A DNA stretch of 64,000 nucleotides, from assembly GCF_037042905.1 (NCBI RefSeq), contig NC_087247.1, positions 76,864,420 through 76,928,419 on the forward strand, written 5' to 3'. The translations under genes and the position numbers were made by a program. Shown one piece after another: positions 10,734 through 22,049 of the stretch; within the stretch, counting starts at the first letter, position 1; every line of letters begins with the position of its first letter. Under the pieces are notes generated by a model. It did no database searches. It was not told the origin of the DNA and worked only from the letters and a program-made list of their open reading frames with translations. The stretch comes from Lytechinus pictus. Taxonomy: Eukaryota > Echinodermata > Echinoidea > Temnopleuroida > Toxopneustidae.

Positions 10734-11300
10734 CGACCACGTAGCTGGGATGAATAACAAACGGCGAGAAGCCTTACATCTCCCTCAGACTCTCAGCACG
10801 TATAACGCTCGACGTTGCCGCCATGTTTTGAAGGGTGGAGAAGCGCTAAAAGCGTGTGCAAAATTAGAGAATGCGCGGTGAAAAGCGCTTTGTGCCTATC
10901 AACGCGCAATGCGGTAACGTATTTGACGGTAACGTATTTGACGGCCTTTAGGGTCAACCTTGTGTTTTCACAAAATAACAACCTTTTCTTTTCGTAACTA
11001 CCATGTATTACCGTAAGCAATGTAGAGTGCTCTAAAACAAAACACATTATAACTTTGTTAACCAAGTTATTTTTCTGTAATATAGCAAAGTTTCAGTAAC
11101 GTATCTTATTTTACCTTATCGTAACATACACAATTGAAAACTTTGTGTCTGAATATATTCATTATTATAGAGATTCAGTATACACTATTTGTATTTATAT
11201 AGTCTTGAAATGGACTTCATTCACTACACCGAAATACAGATCACTGCATTATTGTCTTCGTTCTTTTTAGGGCGTCATACAAAAAGTCACGTATCTTATC
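10509..11300. promoter_or_regulatory. Right cluster of the 15-bp motif, with tandem pair
   Basis: Six copies. Two are in minus orientation (10509-10523, 10530-10544), two are perfectly tandem without spacing (10913-10927 and 10928-10942), and two lie farther out (11095-11109, 11286-11300). The tandem pair is in the presumed promoter region of the minus-strand gene, so a bound transposase could also affect its own transcription; that is inference. Confidence 0.6.
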
Positions 11301-11302
11301 CC

Positions 11303-12133
11303 GATTTGGAGACACCTTCGCTAAGACCGTAGGAAAAAATATACAAAAGTTTTTTCGCTAAGCAATATGCTTTCTTATTTAGGCACCGAAGGCACTATAA
11401 ATTAGTGGACAAAACATAAAGTTCCGATATTACGGTAAAGAGCGGGAGCATGAAACATAATCACACAGTTCGCTGGAGACATGGGTAAAATGAGCATATA
11501 TATATTTTGTGCTGTCGTATATAATTTTTTCATGAGGTGGTGTGACCTCAGTTGATTTTAAATTTACTCAACATATTCTGTAATATAAATAAAAGTAAAA
11601 AAATTGGTTTCCTGATGAATTAAATTATGGTTTATAGCCTAGAGAAGGTTGGAGACACGAAAATGTCCTTTGGAGCCCCTTTTCGGAGAATGGCCCTTAT
11701 ACACTTTGCAAATGATCTTAATACAAGGGGGTAAAGAGACCATTCATGAGTAGCGTTACAATAGGCAATGAAAAAAGCACTAGAGCAGACAACAAAGCGG
11801 TATCGATCGAACCCGACTTGTCGGCGCGTGCTGATTGCCCTTACGCATTTTTGTACACAGTGCCTATTGACTTGGGAAAAAGCGAAGATTTGACAAAATA
11901 ACACGACTTTTTCCTCGTAAATTTCTTAACTATTCAGTTGATTTGAGAAGCGAGACCTTTAATTCTAGAAAGAAAAATGTCTGATCTTTCATCTTTACAT
12001 TTACTAAAAATCCTGAAAATACTTCAGTTTGGCGCAATTAGCAATAGATTAGGAAAACACCGCCACAGATCCAAAAACCAGCAATGTACAAAAACGGCTC
12101 CGCCGCAGGGAGAGGTATCTGGTTTCGCGAGCC
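11303..12133. other. Unassigned sequence
   Basis: No gene recognised. A minus-strand open frame at 11632-11904 has no recognisable motif. GC rises somewhat toward 12060-12130. Confidence 0.4.
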
Positions 12134-12150
12134 CGCACGCAAAGGATTAA
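12134..12150 (-). repeat. Right TTAA inverted terminus
   Basis: CGCACGCAAAGGATTAA is the reverse complement, with one mismatch, of the left end at 519-535. It may pair with it as the ends of an 11.6-kb composite, or it may be the end of a separate, related short element. Confidence 0.5.
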
Positions 12151-14268
12151 TTGACTTAATCAAACAATGGCTTAAGTTATACTTTTTTTGGAGCTATATA
12201 TTCCTCACAATTGTTAATTAAAAGGTCATTTTACTATATATACAATATAAATCTTACAGGTCAACAATCATGAGAAATAATCACCATATAGCAACGGCCA
12301 TAGCTGTACAAGTAGTAAGATTCTGTTCAGATATGTGTATAACATGGAGTTCTACCTGAGATGTAGCCTACAGTCTTAGCACAAAAGAAAAATGTTCATC
12401 CTTATTTCATATAGATGTGATAAATACTGTAATGGTGGTGATCTCTTTTCCTCTTTAAAAAAAAATCAGAGGTAATTATCAAGATACAGAAGAGTCATGT
12501 CAAGGATTGATCTCAATACCAGGTATTATTCAATGTAAATGCCCATGGACAGGATGGAGCTAACGTATCAATCAATAAAAAAGATCTTAGTTAAAAAAAA
12601 TACTTATTGAAAGACAGTAAAGAGAGCATATAGGCAATGACCTTACATGGTACTTGTTCTATCTTTTCTTGATTATCATATAGAGTCATTAATACAAGAC
12701 TAAGTAAATATGCGTATTATTATAAAGGTATCATAATATAGGGCAGAGCCCACGCTCTCTGTGCACTTATCTTATTTTTTATTATTTTTAATATAATACT
12801 GTGCATTATCGGATCTTACTGAGTAAAGGTTAGAATAAAAATATATCAAAATTGCAAATAGGCAAGTGACAGCCTGACTGATATTGATATGATGAATTAC
12901 TAGAATGCATTTACTAGCAACAGACTATAGAGATGATAAAGTTAGTAAATTGCATTAGGACAAGTATTCAACATGTTCAATGTAAGGAATATTTGGACGC
13001 CAACGTCAGTAACATGGCCAAAGGGGGGGGGGGAATCAATATTGGGATCAAGTTTTAGGCCTATGCTAAAAAGGTACACCTACTGAAGTGAATCAATTGG
13101 AAGAAATTGAGTTCTCACTCATTTGTATAAAATAGATTGGTTTAAGGCAAGCTTCATAGAATGTTGAATAATTATGATAGTCATAAAAGCAAAGCCAGTG
13201 AGATGTGGTGTAGCTTTTAAATGAAAGAATCTCAATTTGATATACCATTTCACATGCTCAAATGAAAACAAATATTATTGACAACTAAAGTCTAGTTGGT
13301 GATGCATAATAATTTTAAAAAGCAAAGGTCTAGTGTATATTAAGGATGTAGGTTTACCCAGCAAAATGTTGAAGTATCAAAAGTTCCAAAATACAAGAGT
13401 GATACATAATTATCATAAGTTAGTGACCAACATCCAAAAAAGGCATGGTCACTGGCGGGGTTGTCACGTACGGTATGTGGTGGGCTAAGAGGTAGAAAAT
13501 GTACATTTTCATATGCCGTTACATTGATTAGTGCGTAAATCTACCTTATTAGCAAATTTCATGTAATAACAAGCTGTAAACATGAATGAGACCATTACTA
13601 CTCCTGAGTCTAAGGTATATTTAATATAATTGTTTAAAGATGCCTATATAAAGTATGTCAACTAGGAGCTTGTTTCTCTTAGTTTGATTTATATCTTTGC
13701 TTATTTAAAGGGTTTTCTCTAAAATGAAGGAAGAGTTTTCTCATGGACCTAGGTCCATGGTGTTACCGTATTAAAGATATTATGCATTGGGTTATTGAAA
13801 AAGAAAGCAAAAGCGTATTAATTGGAAAAGACAGATTCAACTCCTGCAATTAGAAAGCCATGACCTTTGACGATCCCATATAGGTGACAGGTCAAGAATC
13901 CACCGAATAAATGCAATGCTAATGAGGTTTGTAATTACCACACATATCATGCATACCATGGTTCAAACATTTTTTTTTTAATCAATGCGTTATCCTAAAT
14001 GGCCAGTATACATCTTTTGAGTTCAGATATTCAGTTTACATAACATCCTATGTTATGAAAAGACTCATCAAAATATAGGCCTAGTGTTTGAAAGTTATCA
14101 CTTGATTAGCTTATGAGAGACTAAGATTGATGACAAAAGGTATTAAAGAGCACTAAATGCACTGTTATTGAAAATAACGCAAAAGCACTGATTTAGGCCA
14201 ACTTATGACTCAGAGATATGTGAAGTAGGGATTCATATTCACTAATTTGGCAAAGAGTCATATTACAG
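12151..14268. other. Gene-free AT-rich stretch
   Basis: I see no exon, RNA or clear repeat. A short G run lies at about 13024. The part near 14 kb may be the 3' untranslated region of the minus-strand LINE whose ORF1 lies just to the right. Confidence 0.4.
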
Positions 14269-14533
14269 AGCAAAGAAAATGCCATCATGGTATAGTTTAT
14301 GTTCTGTAAGTAATGTTTTATACATAAAGTGTCATACGGAATATGAAAGTAGATACGGAGAGAAAGCGTTGACTTCTCACCAGTTGTTTGTTATTATAAA
14401 GCAAAGACAAGTGCCATCATGAAATATTTTTGTACTTTAACTTATAGTTTATACAATTGTAGATGAACACACACGGCATAGTGGTGAGTAAAATACAATA
14501 TAGTGATTGAAGGCATAGATTTCTCACCAGTTT
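14269..14533. repeat. Tandem duplication of about 130 bp beside LINE ORF1
   Basis: Two imperfect units, about 14269-14393 and 14401-14533. Each begins GCAAAG followed by TGCCATCATG and ends TTCTCACCAGTT. They lie directly downstream of the stop codon of the minus-strand ORF1 and so would be 3' UTR repeats of that element. Confidence 0.65.
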
Positions 14534-14541
14534 CACAGAGT

Positions 14542-15411
14542 TTACTCTGTGTATATGTCCCACGGAGCTCCGGCTTTACCCTTGTCCCGTGTTTCTAGTT
14601 GAAGCTTTGTACCGATGAGGCGAACTCTGGTAGATTTACCCTTGTCTTTGCGTAGTGAATAAGCCAATTTCTCAAGTTGAAATCGCTTGGCCTTGAGATG
14701 TGGGGGGAGATCCGTGCGGATAGTGAATCCAGGACGAGAATTTTTGTCGCGAACCTTGCTCTCGAAAGCTTGTAGGACTTCGTCGCGGTCAAACATTGAT
14801 GCAAACCTAGCAATTATCGGGTCCGGCGTTTGGCGTTCTTGGCTGCTTCCTGGGAAGGGCCTGCGTGGGAGCTGATGCGCGTTCACAAAATACATTGCAT
14901 TCACCTTCTCTGGAGAGAATCCTAGCGTAGAAATGGCGACGCCAATATCATGTAAAGCATTCTTTGATGTCTTGGGCGCTCCGGGTGATGATTTGATTCC
15001 GTAGAACAGCAAGTTGAGTTTCCGCTCATGTATTTCAAGACTAGTAATTGCATCTGTTTGCTTGGTCTCCGACTCATGGGCGTTCTCATCCGTTTTAGGT
15101 AGCACCACATTCTCCAAATGCGCGATTCGTGCCGTCGTATCCTCTGCAAATTTTTGTAGATCCGTGGTAGTTTTTTGCACAGCTCCTATTTCTGCTCTCA
15201 AGTTAGAAATTCCGTCATTCATAATATTCAATTTCTCCATGATTTTATTCATTGACCCGTCAAAGTCGTTACGTAGCTTATCAATGGACTCCTCTGTTGC
15301 ATACTCACGACGGCCACTTTGTTCGTTGGTTTCATCGTCGGAAGAAGGCTTATTCCGCAAGGAATATGCCTTAGCATTAGTAGATTTGGTGTTATTAGAT
15401 ACTTTGCTCAT
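14542..15411 (-). CDS. LINE ORF1 protein (L1-type layout), 289 aa, intact
   Basis: ORF1 proteins of LINE retrotransposons bind element RNA and form trimers. This frame has the usual order: a polar N-terminus (1-40), a predicted coiled coil (about 41-130) containing IHERKLNLLFYGI at its end, an RRM-like domain (131-220) with PDPIIARFASMFDRDEVLQA, and a C-terminal domain (228-275) with LPPHLKAKR and TRVRLIGTKLQLE. The start ATG at 15411 is the first in frame, and no frameshift or stop interrupts it. No ORF2 follows on the same strand; only AT-rich sequence and a short tandem duplication do. It is therefore either a 3'-deleted copy or an ORF1-only element that depends on another LINE. Confidence 0.8.
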   Translation of the reverse strand: MSKVSNNTKSTNAKAYSLRNKPSSDDETNEQSGRREYATEESIDKLRNDFDGSMNKIMEKLNIMNDGISNLRAEIGAVQKTTTDLQKFAEDTTARIAHLENVVLPKTDENAHESETKQTDAITSLEIHERKLNLLFYGIKSSPGAPKTSKNALHDIGVAISTLGFSPEKVNAMYFVNAHQLPRRPFPGSSQERQTPDPIIARFASMFDRDEVLQAFESKVRDKNSRPGFTIRTDLPPHLKAKRFQLEKLAYSLRKDKGKSTRVRLIGTKLQLETRDKGKAGAPWDIYTE

Positions 15412-15639
15412 GATTCTGTTGTGAAAAAGCGTTATTTGAAGAAGATGCAGACGGATTTTGTTGTGTATTTTCTAAGCTCCTAAAATTTCGTGCTACATGC
15501 TCAGTGCGCCTTCTCGCATCAAAGAGGAGATTCTAAGCTTTACATTGGTAGGTCATTTGTCTATTGTATTTGTGATTAAGTTATGATAAATCATCGCTAA
15601 ATCTCGGTTTCGTTTTTTCTGGGACGCACTGTATATATA

Positions 15640-16599
15640 AACTTTGAAAGTTATGACAGCAATCTAATATTTACCTCAAAATTGGCCAAAGTTCAATGAC
15701 CTTACATGACCTTTGACTTTGGTCATGTGACCTGAAACTCGCACAAGATGTTCAGTGATACTTGGTTACTCTTATGTCCACGTTTTTTTAAAACTAGACC
15801 AATACACTTAAACAGAGATATGATGGTAATTCAACAAATACCTCCAATATGGCCAAAGTTCATTGACCTTAAATGACCTTGGTCATGTGACCTGAAACTT
15901 GGACGGGATGTTCAAAGATACTTGATTACTCTTATGGCCAAGTTTCATGAATCATATCCATAAACTTTTAAAGTTATGATGGTAATTGAACAGATACCCC
16001 ATTATGGCCAAAAATCATTGACCTTTGACGTTTGTCATGTGACCTGAAATTTGCACAGGATGTTCAGTGATACTTGATTACTCTTATAAAAAAATGTCCA
16101 AGTTTTATGAACTAGACCAATAAACTTTCAAAGTTATGATGGTAATTCTACAAATACCCCCAATTTGGCCAAAATTCATTGACCCTAAATGACCTTTGAC
16201 CATGGTCATGTGACGTGAAACTCAAGCAGGATGTTCAGTAATACTTGATTAACCTTATGTTCAAGTTTCATGAACTAGGTCCATATACTTTCTAAGTTAT
16301 GCTGTCATTTCAAAAACTTAACCTTAGGTTAAGATTTTGATGTTGATTCCCCCAACATGGTCTAAATTCATTGACCCTAAATGACCTTTGACCTTGGTCA
16401 TGTGACCTGAAACTCAGGCAGGATGTTCAGTAATACTTGATTAACCTTATGGCCAAGTTTCATGAACTAGGTCCATATACTTTCTAAGTTATGCTGTCAT
16501 TTCAAAAACTTAACCTTAGGTTAAGATTTGGTGTTGACGTCGCCGCCGTCGGAAAAGCGGCGCCTATAGTCTTACTCTGCTATGCAGGTGAGACAAAAA
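15640..16599 (+). repeat. Repeat family R, copy 1 (TGACCTTTGACCT units)
   Basis: Five imperfect direct units of about 170 bp. Each contains CATTGACC, TGACCTTTGACC, GGTCATGTGACCTGAAACT, GATGTTCAGT-ATACTTG and AAGTTTCATGAACTAG. The block ends with a GCC/GTC-rich patch and GCTATGCAGGTGAGACAAAAA. Other copies are at 26770-27352 (reverse), 31182-32224, 35505-36216 and 38721-39723. Confidence 0.85.
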
Positions 16600-16604
16600 T
16601 GGGT

Positions 16605-16730
16605 TTTAGGACAACTCCCCGAGAGGACTACTCCTCCGGAGGGCGACTCCCCCATGACAACTCCCCACTGAAAACTCCCCCGAAGGACCATTCCCCCGAG
16701 GACAGGCTTCCCGGAGGAAAACTGATTTAA
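16605..16730 (+). repeat. Minisatellite of ACTCCCCC/GAGGAC units
   Basis: About seven degenerate units of 16-20 bases built from ACTCCCC and GAGGAC or GAAGGAC blocks, immediately after repeat R copy 1. The plus-strand open frame across it is a by-product. Confidence 0.7.
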
Positions 16731-16867
16731 ACCGGCACTTCTAGTTGAGTGACAAATTAATGTACGTTCTTTTCTCGAGAACTTTCACCTTCTTGGTCTT
16801 CTACTATTCTGTTTAAATGAAAAAAATATGCTAAGATAGGATTGCCCATAATGAGGGTTCAATGTTC

Positions 16868-17132
16868 CAGGGCCCCGTCTTACAAAGAGATACGATTGAT
16901 CCAATCAATCGTAACTCTATGGAAATCCATCAGTGTCATAAATTTTTCTACAGGAAATTTGCAAAATGTCCTTTGTAAACAAAGAAGATAACACCAAATT
17001 GTCAAGAAATCAATGAATTTATGTATATACATTCATATCTAGAATATTTTCAAAATAAACATGCATTTTATATGTTGACTGTGCTGGCTTTCCATAGTTG
17101 CGATTGATCCACTCTTTGTAAGACGGGGTCCT
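16868..17132. mobile_element. Short inverted-repeat element (intact copy)
   Basis: Ends are CAGGGCCCCGTCTTACAAAG at left and CTTTGTAAGACGGGGTCCTG at right, with internal ATTGATC repeats. It is about 265 bp with no coding capacity. A second copy at 40490-41345 is split by another element, so this one serves as the unfilled reference. Confidence 0.8.
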
Positions 17133-17520
17133 GGTGTATTTATTTCCATAATATTTCCAATTTTCTAGTTAAACATTAAATGCACAAGATCATGAAGCAG
17201 AATTACCATAAAAATAAACGTTAAATGAGTAGAGTTTATGATTAAGTAATGTCAGTGAATAAGGCATCTTAAGTTTATACTGTAAGTAGCGGAAACACCC
17301 CTCCCTGCACCCCCCCAGAGACGTTTCGTGCGCGCAGTACGTGTTTCGCACGATTCGCGTGCTCACCACCGCCCCTAAAATGAAATCCTAGCAACGCCAC
17401 CGATTCTAAATTTAGTTAACGGGAATTATTTGGCCCCCCCGATAACAGGCACCTGTTACGCCGCTGCAACAAGGCGTCTTAAACCACTCGACCGCGGCAA
17501 CCGATGAAGGGGAAAAAAAA
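17133..17520. other. Unassigned sequence
   Basis: No gene recognised. It contains a C run near 17310 and a CpG-rich patch at 17325-17365. Confidence 0.4.
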
Positions 17521-17592
17521 TTGGTCTCGCGGGCCTTCGGTCTCACGGACCCTCGGTCTCACAGACCTTCGGCCTCGCGGACCTTTGGTCAA
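17521..17592 (+). repeat. Short tandem repeat, GGTCTCACGGACC units
   Basis: Four to five degenerate units of about 15-16 bases (GGTCTCGCGGGCCTTC, GGTCTCACGGACCCTC and so on). Open frames on both strands across it are repeat artefacts. Confidence 0.8.
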
Positions 17593-18120
17593 GTGGTCGG
17601 ACCCCAAGATCTCAGGCAAGTTGCAGTGCTCTCCGCTGGTTGCACTTGTTTGCTGGCTAGCAAGCACGCCTGTCGTTTTGGGAGAGTGAGTGTAGGCCTA
17701 CGGTACGTGGCTGCGGACGGGGCGGCTAGGTGTGTGCGTGTCTGGACTGCGAATGCTAGTTGACCGAAAATCATTCGGATCGACTCTGCGTGATTCATGT
17801 CTTTAATATTGTTTCATTTTAAACTTATATATGTTGTCATCTGCAAATATCATTGCTGAAGATATTTTGGGAAGAATTCTGCTATGGTCCCCGGCCTTTT
17901 GTGTTTTGTGATCTTGGAAAATACAAACGAACTTTGCTCTGTCATATGCGCTTGTGCAACGCTCACACGGCCAGCGCATACCGTGCATAGTGCATCGACG
18001 CGATGGCCGGAGCAAAATGAAATTGACTCGATTTTCCCGCCTTCAACATTCGATGCATCGATGTTCGATCGAATTAAAAAAGCTGTCGAACACCGATTTT
18101 CAAAATAATCGATATGACTC
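17593..18120. other. Unassigned, GC-richer sequence
   Basis: Overlapping open frames on both strands show no conserved motif. I cannot support a gene. Confidence 0.4.
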
Positions 18121-18128
18121 AGGCTTAA

Positions 18129-18172
18129 TATATATATATATATATGCATATATATACATATATATATTTGAG
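18129..18172. repeat. AT dinucleotide microsatellite
   Basis: Alternating TA runs interrupted by GCATA and ACATA. Confidence 0.9.
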
Positions 18173-18499
18173 AGGATGCTATAAATGCAGCAAGAATAAG
18201 TAATGATACGTAGTTGGGGTTCAGTTCAAGTTTAATCACAAGCTTTCGGGCATAATTGGGCCTTCTTCAGGTATCTGAAGTACAAGAGAAACAAGTGTCC
18301 ATAATGTACAGACAAATTTGCGGAATATGCAGAAAAAGGTTACTACAACTTAAGTAAGGCTAATTTAAGTCGTTGAAGTAAATCATGATTTGGCAGACGC
18401 CTTATGAGAATCTATAAACAGACGTCTTAAAGAATATATATATAATGTTTATCGACATATATATGTGTAGGCAGATTCTATGTGAACGCTTATGGAATT

Positions 18500-19443
18500 A
18501 TATTATACAACAGAAAAGAGAATAGGGGAACAAAGCAAAATATTGAAAATTTGATCAAAATTGGATAACAAAAAACAAAGTTATTGAATTTTAAAGATTT
18601 CCATTATTCAGGTGAAACAGTTCTAAGCATGTCTTTATGAATATTCATTAGGTGGGCTGATTATGTCATATCCCCACTTGTTCTTTTGCATTTTATATAT
18701 GAAATTAGGATTATTCAAAAATTTACAACCAAGAACTAAAACAATTGGATTGACAACTGATGCATTACTTATTTATTGCTGCAACTTATTTCATCATAAT
18801 GGAGACGCATCATTTACAAATGTATGAAACAACAGTGTCGCTAAGGCAAGCACATAATTAATACACTCGCCTGTAACACGGAAAATTGAGTTATTGGTCA
18901 AGCAAGAAAAGTGGAAGGTGGCAACTTCACCTTTGACCTTCTAACCTCTGAATCAATAGGCTTCCTGAGATCTATGCTAGTATCATACACATCAATTTAT
19001 TTGAGCCTAGGTTAAGTTGAACTATAGTTATCACATTTACAAGGACTGCAGAAGGGTATGATAAAAAAAAGTCACTATGATCTTGAAGCTCCATTTTCTG
19101 CATTACAGGCGGACGTATCATGTGCTTGCATTAGCAAAACTCTTGTTTAATGTAAGGGAGACATGAAATAATTATGATTTAATGTAATACATATTAAAGA
19201 CAAGGAAAGTGGGGATATGACATCTTCAGCCCATCTAGTGAATATTCATGATGATATGCAATATAAATGTTTTCATCAAATATTTAAATTTCATCAACTT
19301 CGTTATTTGTTATCAGATTTTGATGAAATTTTCAGCATTTTGTTTGGTGAATTTATCTACAGCATTTTGCTTGGTGAATTTAACTATATTCATTTAAATA
19401 TAATTATCTTCTTCAGCCTGGAGTTCCCTTTTAAGCAAGCATA
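18500..19443. mobile_element. Inverted-repeat element interrupted by another repeat
   Basis: The left arm (about 18535-18690) and right arm (about 19200-19440) are diverged reverse complements. Shared blocks are the AAAATTTGATCAAAAT/ATTTTGATGAAATTTT type, TGAATATTCAT and TGTCATATCCCCACTT. The right end is GGAGTTCCCTTTTAA. The middle (about 18920-19080) holds a diverged copy of the repeat found at 33276-34004, with ACCTTTGACCTTCTAACCTC and TCATACACATCAA. Confidence 0.55.
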
Positions 19444-21318
19444 ATTATATCTAGATTACATTTCATGATATATTTTCATTTTGTAAGAATTTACTTCGAC
19501 TTTTATCCTGGCATCAGTAAAAAATACTTCCTTACATATCATTTTCCTTTACAAGCTGAAAAAATCTTTGCTTTAGTGTGATTTAAGAGTGTTATTTTTT
19601 AATGGAATTGTTGCTGATGTAGATTGTTTTTCATGCCATTCATTATAAAGCTATACTAATATCAGCTAATAAGCTGTATAAACCACATAATCTAGTAAGG
19701 AAGCCTCTTGTTTAAATCGAGGATCATTTTGCATGATTTTTTTTCAAAACAGAACTATGTTGATTGTGAATTGATGCTCTGTCATTTAATATGCATTATA
19801 CTTCTTCACACAAAGTCTTAAAGGCCTGCTAGCAAAAGTAGAGACATGTAGGCAAGTTTACAACCGGTATAGTAATTAAAATGTACAGATCTATGCATGT
19901 TCTTCTTACAACTTTGAGCACATGTATTAGTCATGTTTAGTTGGCACTTCCCATTTTATGTTTATAATATATGGTCTGGGGATATTATTGCTGATAGATC
20001 CTGTCTTAGCTACTCATGTAAAATTTATCCCATTTTACATGCCTGGGAATTATCCTTTATAAAGGCACATGTTTGTTTACTCTGGATAAAGACAGAATTG
20101 ATTCATCCAATATGGATTTCCAAACAAAAGCAACATTGCAATGTTGATTTTCTGATCATGTCTTTGATAAAGATATCAAATGAATCGGGCATATAATGCA
20201 GATTCTTGTCATTATATCAATACCAAAATTCTTTGTTCCATTCCATGTAGACTTTGTCACCATGAATAGATCATGCTGTTACACAGTCATTTAATTGCGA
20301 CATTTGATAGATGAATTTACTGTTCAACTTTCTATTTGATTTGATGTACTGTATAATAATAATATAGGTCTATTTACCCAGGGTAGCCACTTCAGTTTCG
20401 AAAACTGTTCTACCAGCTGGCCCTGCTATTATTATTACCCCGACTGTATCCTGATTCTATCTGTTTTACATGTGGAAGGTTTTATGATAAGCAATAACTT
20501 GATTTAGTATAGAACTATTGATTAGCTACTAGGGTATCTGACAACCAGTTAACCTTAGAACCCTAAACTTCATTTTATTCACGGTCTGCTTTTATCATTG
20601 ATACAATAGAGCGGGCCAACCAAGAATTCTGTGTTTATATTGTTTGCTTTATTCTTACGTGGTCTATCATTTTATGTTCTTGTTTGAATGGATCTGGTCC
20701 TTCCAATTGGTCTCAACATTTTACATTGCCGCTTGTTTCAAACTCTTCATCATAAGTCGTACTAGGGTAGCCACTCCAACTTTATGAGCTGCACTCCTGC
20801 AGGCCTACATGATTCTTACCCTTCTAACCTTCTTCATTTTAACGTGCCAATCACCTGGCTAGAAGGCAGAATGTACCATTTGAAAAAAGTCATTGATATT
20901 GTTGACAACAAACTCCTATTCATAAGGAAGGCACAAGAGCCTGATCAGTTCATCATGGACGGACATTTAACAAATTCTGAAAGTTTGAGACTTGTAAAAA
21001 TTAAGTAATGGAATTTGTCAATGTGTACTATGGTACATTGCAAAGAGTATAACTGAAATTATTAAATGTTTATAACATTTTGTTGCCATGGTTACCTTCT
21101 AAAGACAGAATCCATTAAATATTCAATGTCATGGACGGACAGGATAGAAATGGGTTTCTACACTTCTCATTGATCTTTTGTTGTGTCTATCTAAACGAAG
21201 CAATGCTGACAATTTATTTTCATTGCAGATTTTAATCTATTAGTTTGACTTCCCTGACATACACTGTATTATGTATTAAAGCAAGCTGTAACTTTGACTA
21301 AAAGGACAAAAAGTTTTG
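19444..21318. other. Gene-free AT-rich stretch
   Basis: I see no exon with convincing splice sites and no recognised repeat. The plus-strand open frame at 20784-21008 has no recognisable features. Confidence 0.4.
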
Positions 21319-21385
21319 TCACGGATGGACATTAGGCGTCACAGATGGACATTTGGCGTCACGACAGACATTTTGTGTCACAGAT
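21319..21385 (+). repeat. Four 20-bp GTCACAGATGGACATT units
   Basis: Imperfect tandem units of GTCAC(A/G)GATGGACATTTGGC. Related single motifs occur near 20955, 21132 and, inverted, near 26015. Confidence 0.75.
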
Positions 21386-21559
21386 GGGCATCATCCCAAT
21401 TAAAATTGATATTTCATTCCAGCACCCAGTACTCATATCACGAGTAAACTTGTAAAAAATTAATTAACTAGAAAGTTTCAGTGTCGACAGGACAGAGATG
21501 TCCCAGCTATAATGCAGTCAGTAAGCATTGTCTTATTGAGTGTGTGGGAAATCATTTAG

Positions 21560-22045
21560 CCTGAGCTTAGACCTGCAGTCTCCTACTTGAACTTGACTTG
21601 TATTTTAGTGTCATCATCTACATACCAAATTTGTTTAAAAAATCTGTTAAATATTCATCAAGTTTTCACCCCAAAACCATTTTGAATATATGAGCAGTGA
21701 CCTTTGACCTTTTACCAACAGACTCCAAATTCAACCTTGACTTGTATTTCAGTGTCATCTATCTATATACCAAAACATATTTAAATTCCGTCAAATATTT
21801 ATCAACTTATCAGCCAGAAACCTATCCGCATTTATGAGTTGTGAATTTTGACCTTGGACTTGAGGGCTCCAAATTTGAAAAGTACCTGTACTTTTATAGT
21901 GTGATCTACCTACACACTAAAAATATTTTAAAATCTGTGAAATATTTTTAAGATTATCATGCCGAAACAAATTAGGGGGGCGGACGGATGGACTGACAGT
22001 GCAACTTTTAATGCCCCCTCGAGACTTCGTCAGCGGGGCATGAAA
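21560..22045 (+). repeat. Repeat family S, copy 1
   Basis: Two to three units of about 150 bp with GTGACCTTTGACCTT, AGTGTCATCTA and TACATACCAAA or a variant. It ends with GCGGACGGATGG and TAATGCCCCCTCGAGACTTC followed by GTCAGCGGGGCAT. A second copy is at 36835-37168. Confidence 0.75.
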
Positions 22046-22049
22046 ATAC

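Larger units (their letters stand above)
5437..11302 (-). mobile_element. Putative DNA transposon with subterminal 15-bp repeats
   Basis: A 5.9-kb block is defined by eleven copies of a 15-bp motif, consensus GGTAACGTATCTGAC. Plus-oriented copies start at 5829, 6259, 6642, 6898, 10913, 10928, 11095 and 11286; minus-oriented copies start at 5439, 10509 and 10530. The only long gene inside (7762-10359) encodes a transposase-like protein. The outermost copies face each other: inward from the left the sequence is CCCGTCAGATACGTTACC, and inward from the right CGGGATAAGATACGTGAC, which resembles a short imperfect terminal inverted repeat. I found no clear target-site duplication, so the exact ends are uncertain. 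Confidence 0.55.

Noticed and set aside
15014..15424. 136-codon plus-strand frame
   Set aside because: Antisense shadow of the LINE ORF1, which has clear domain structure on the other strand.
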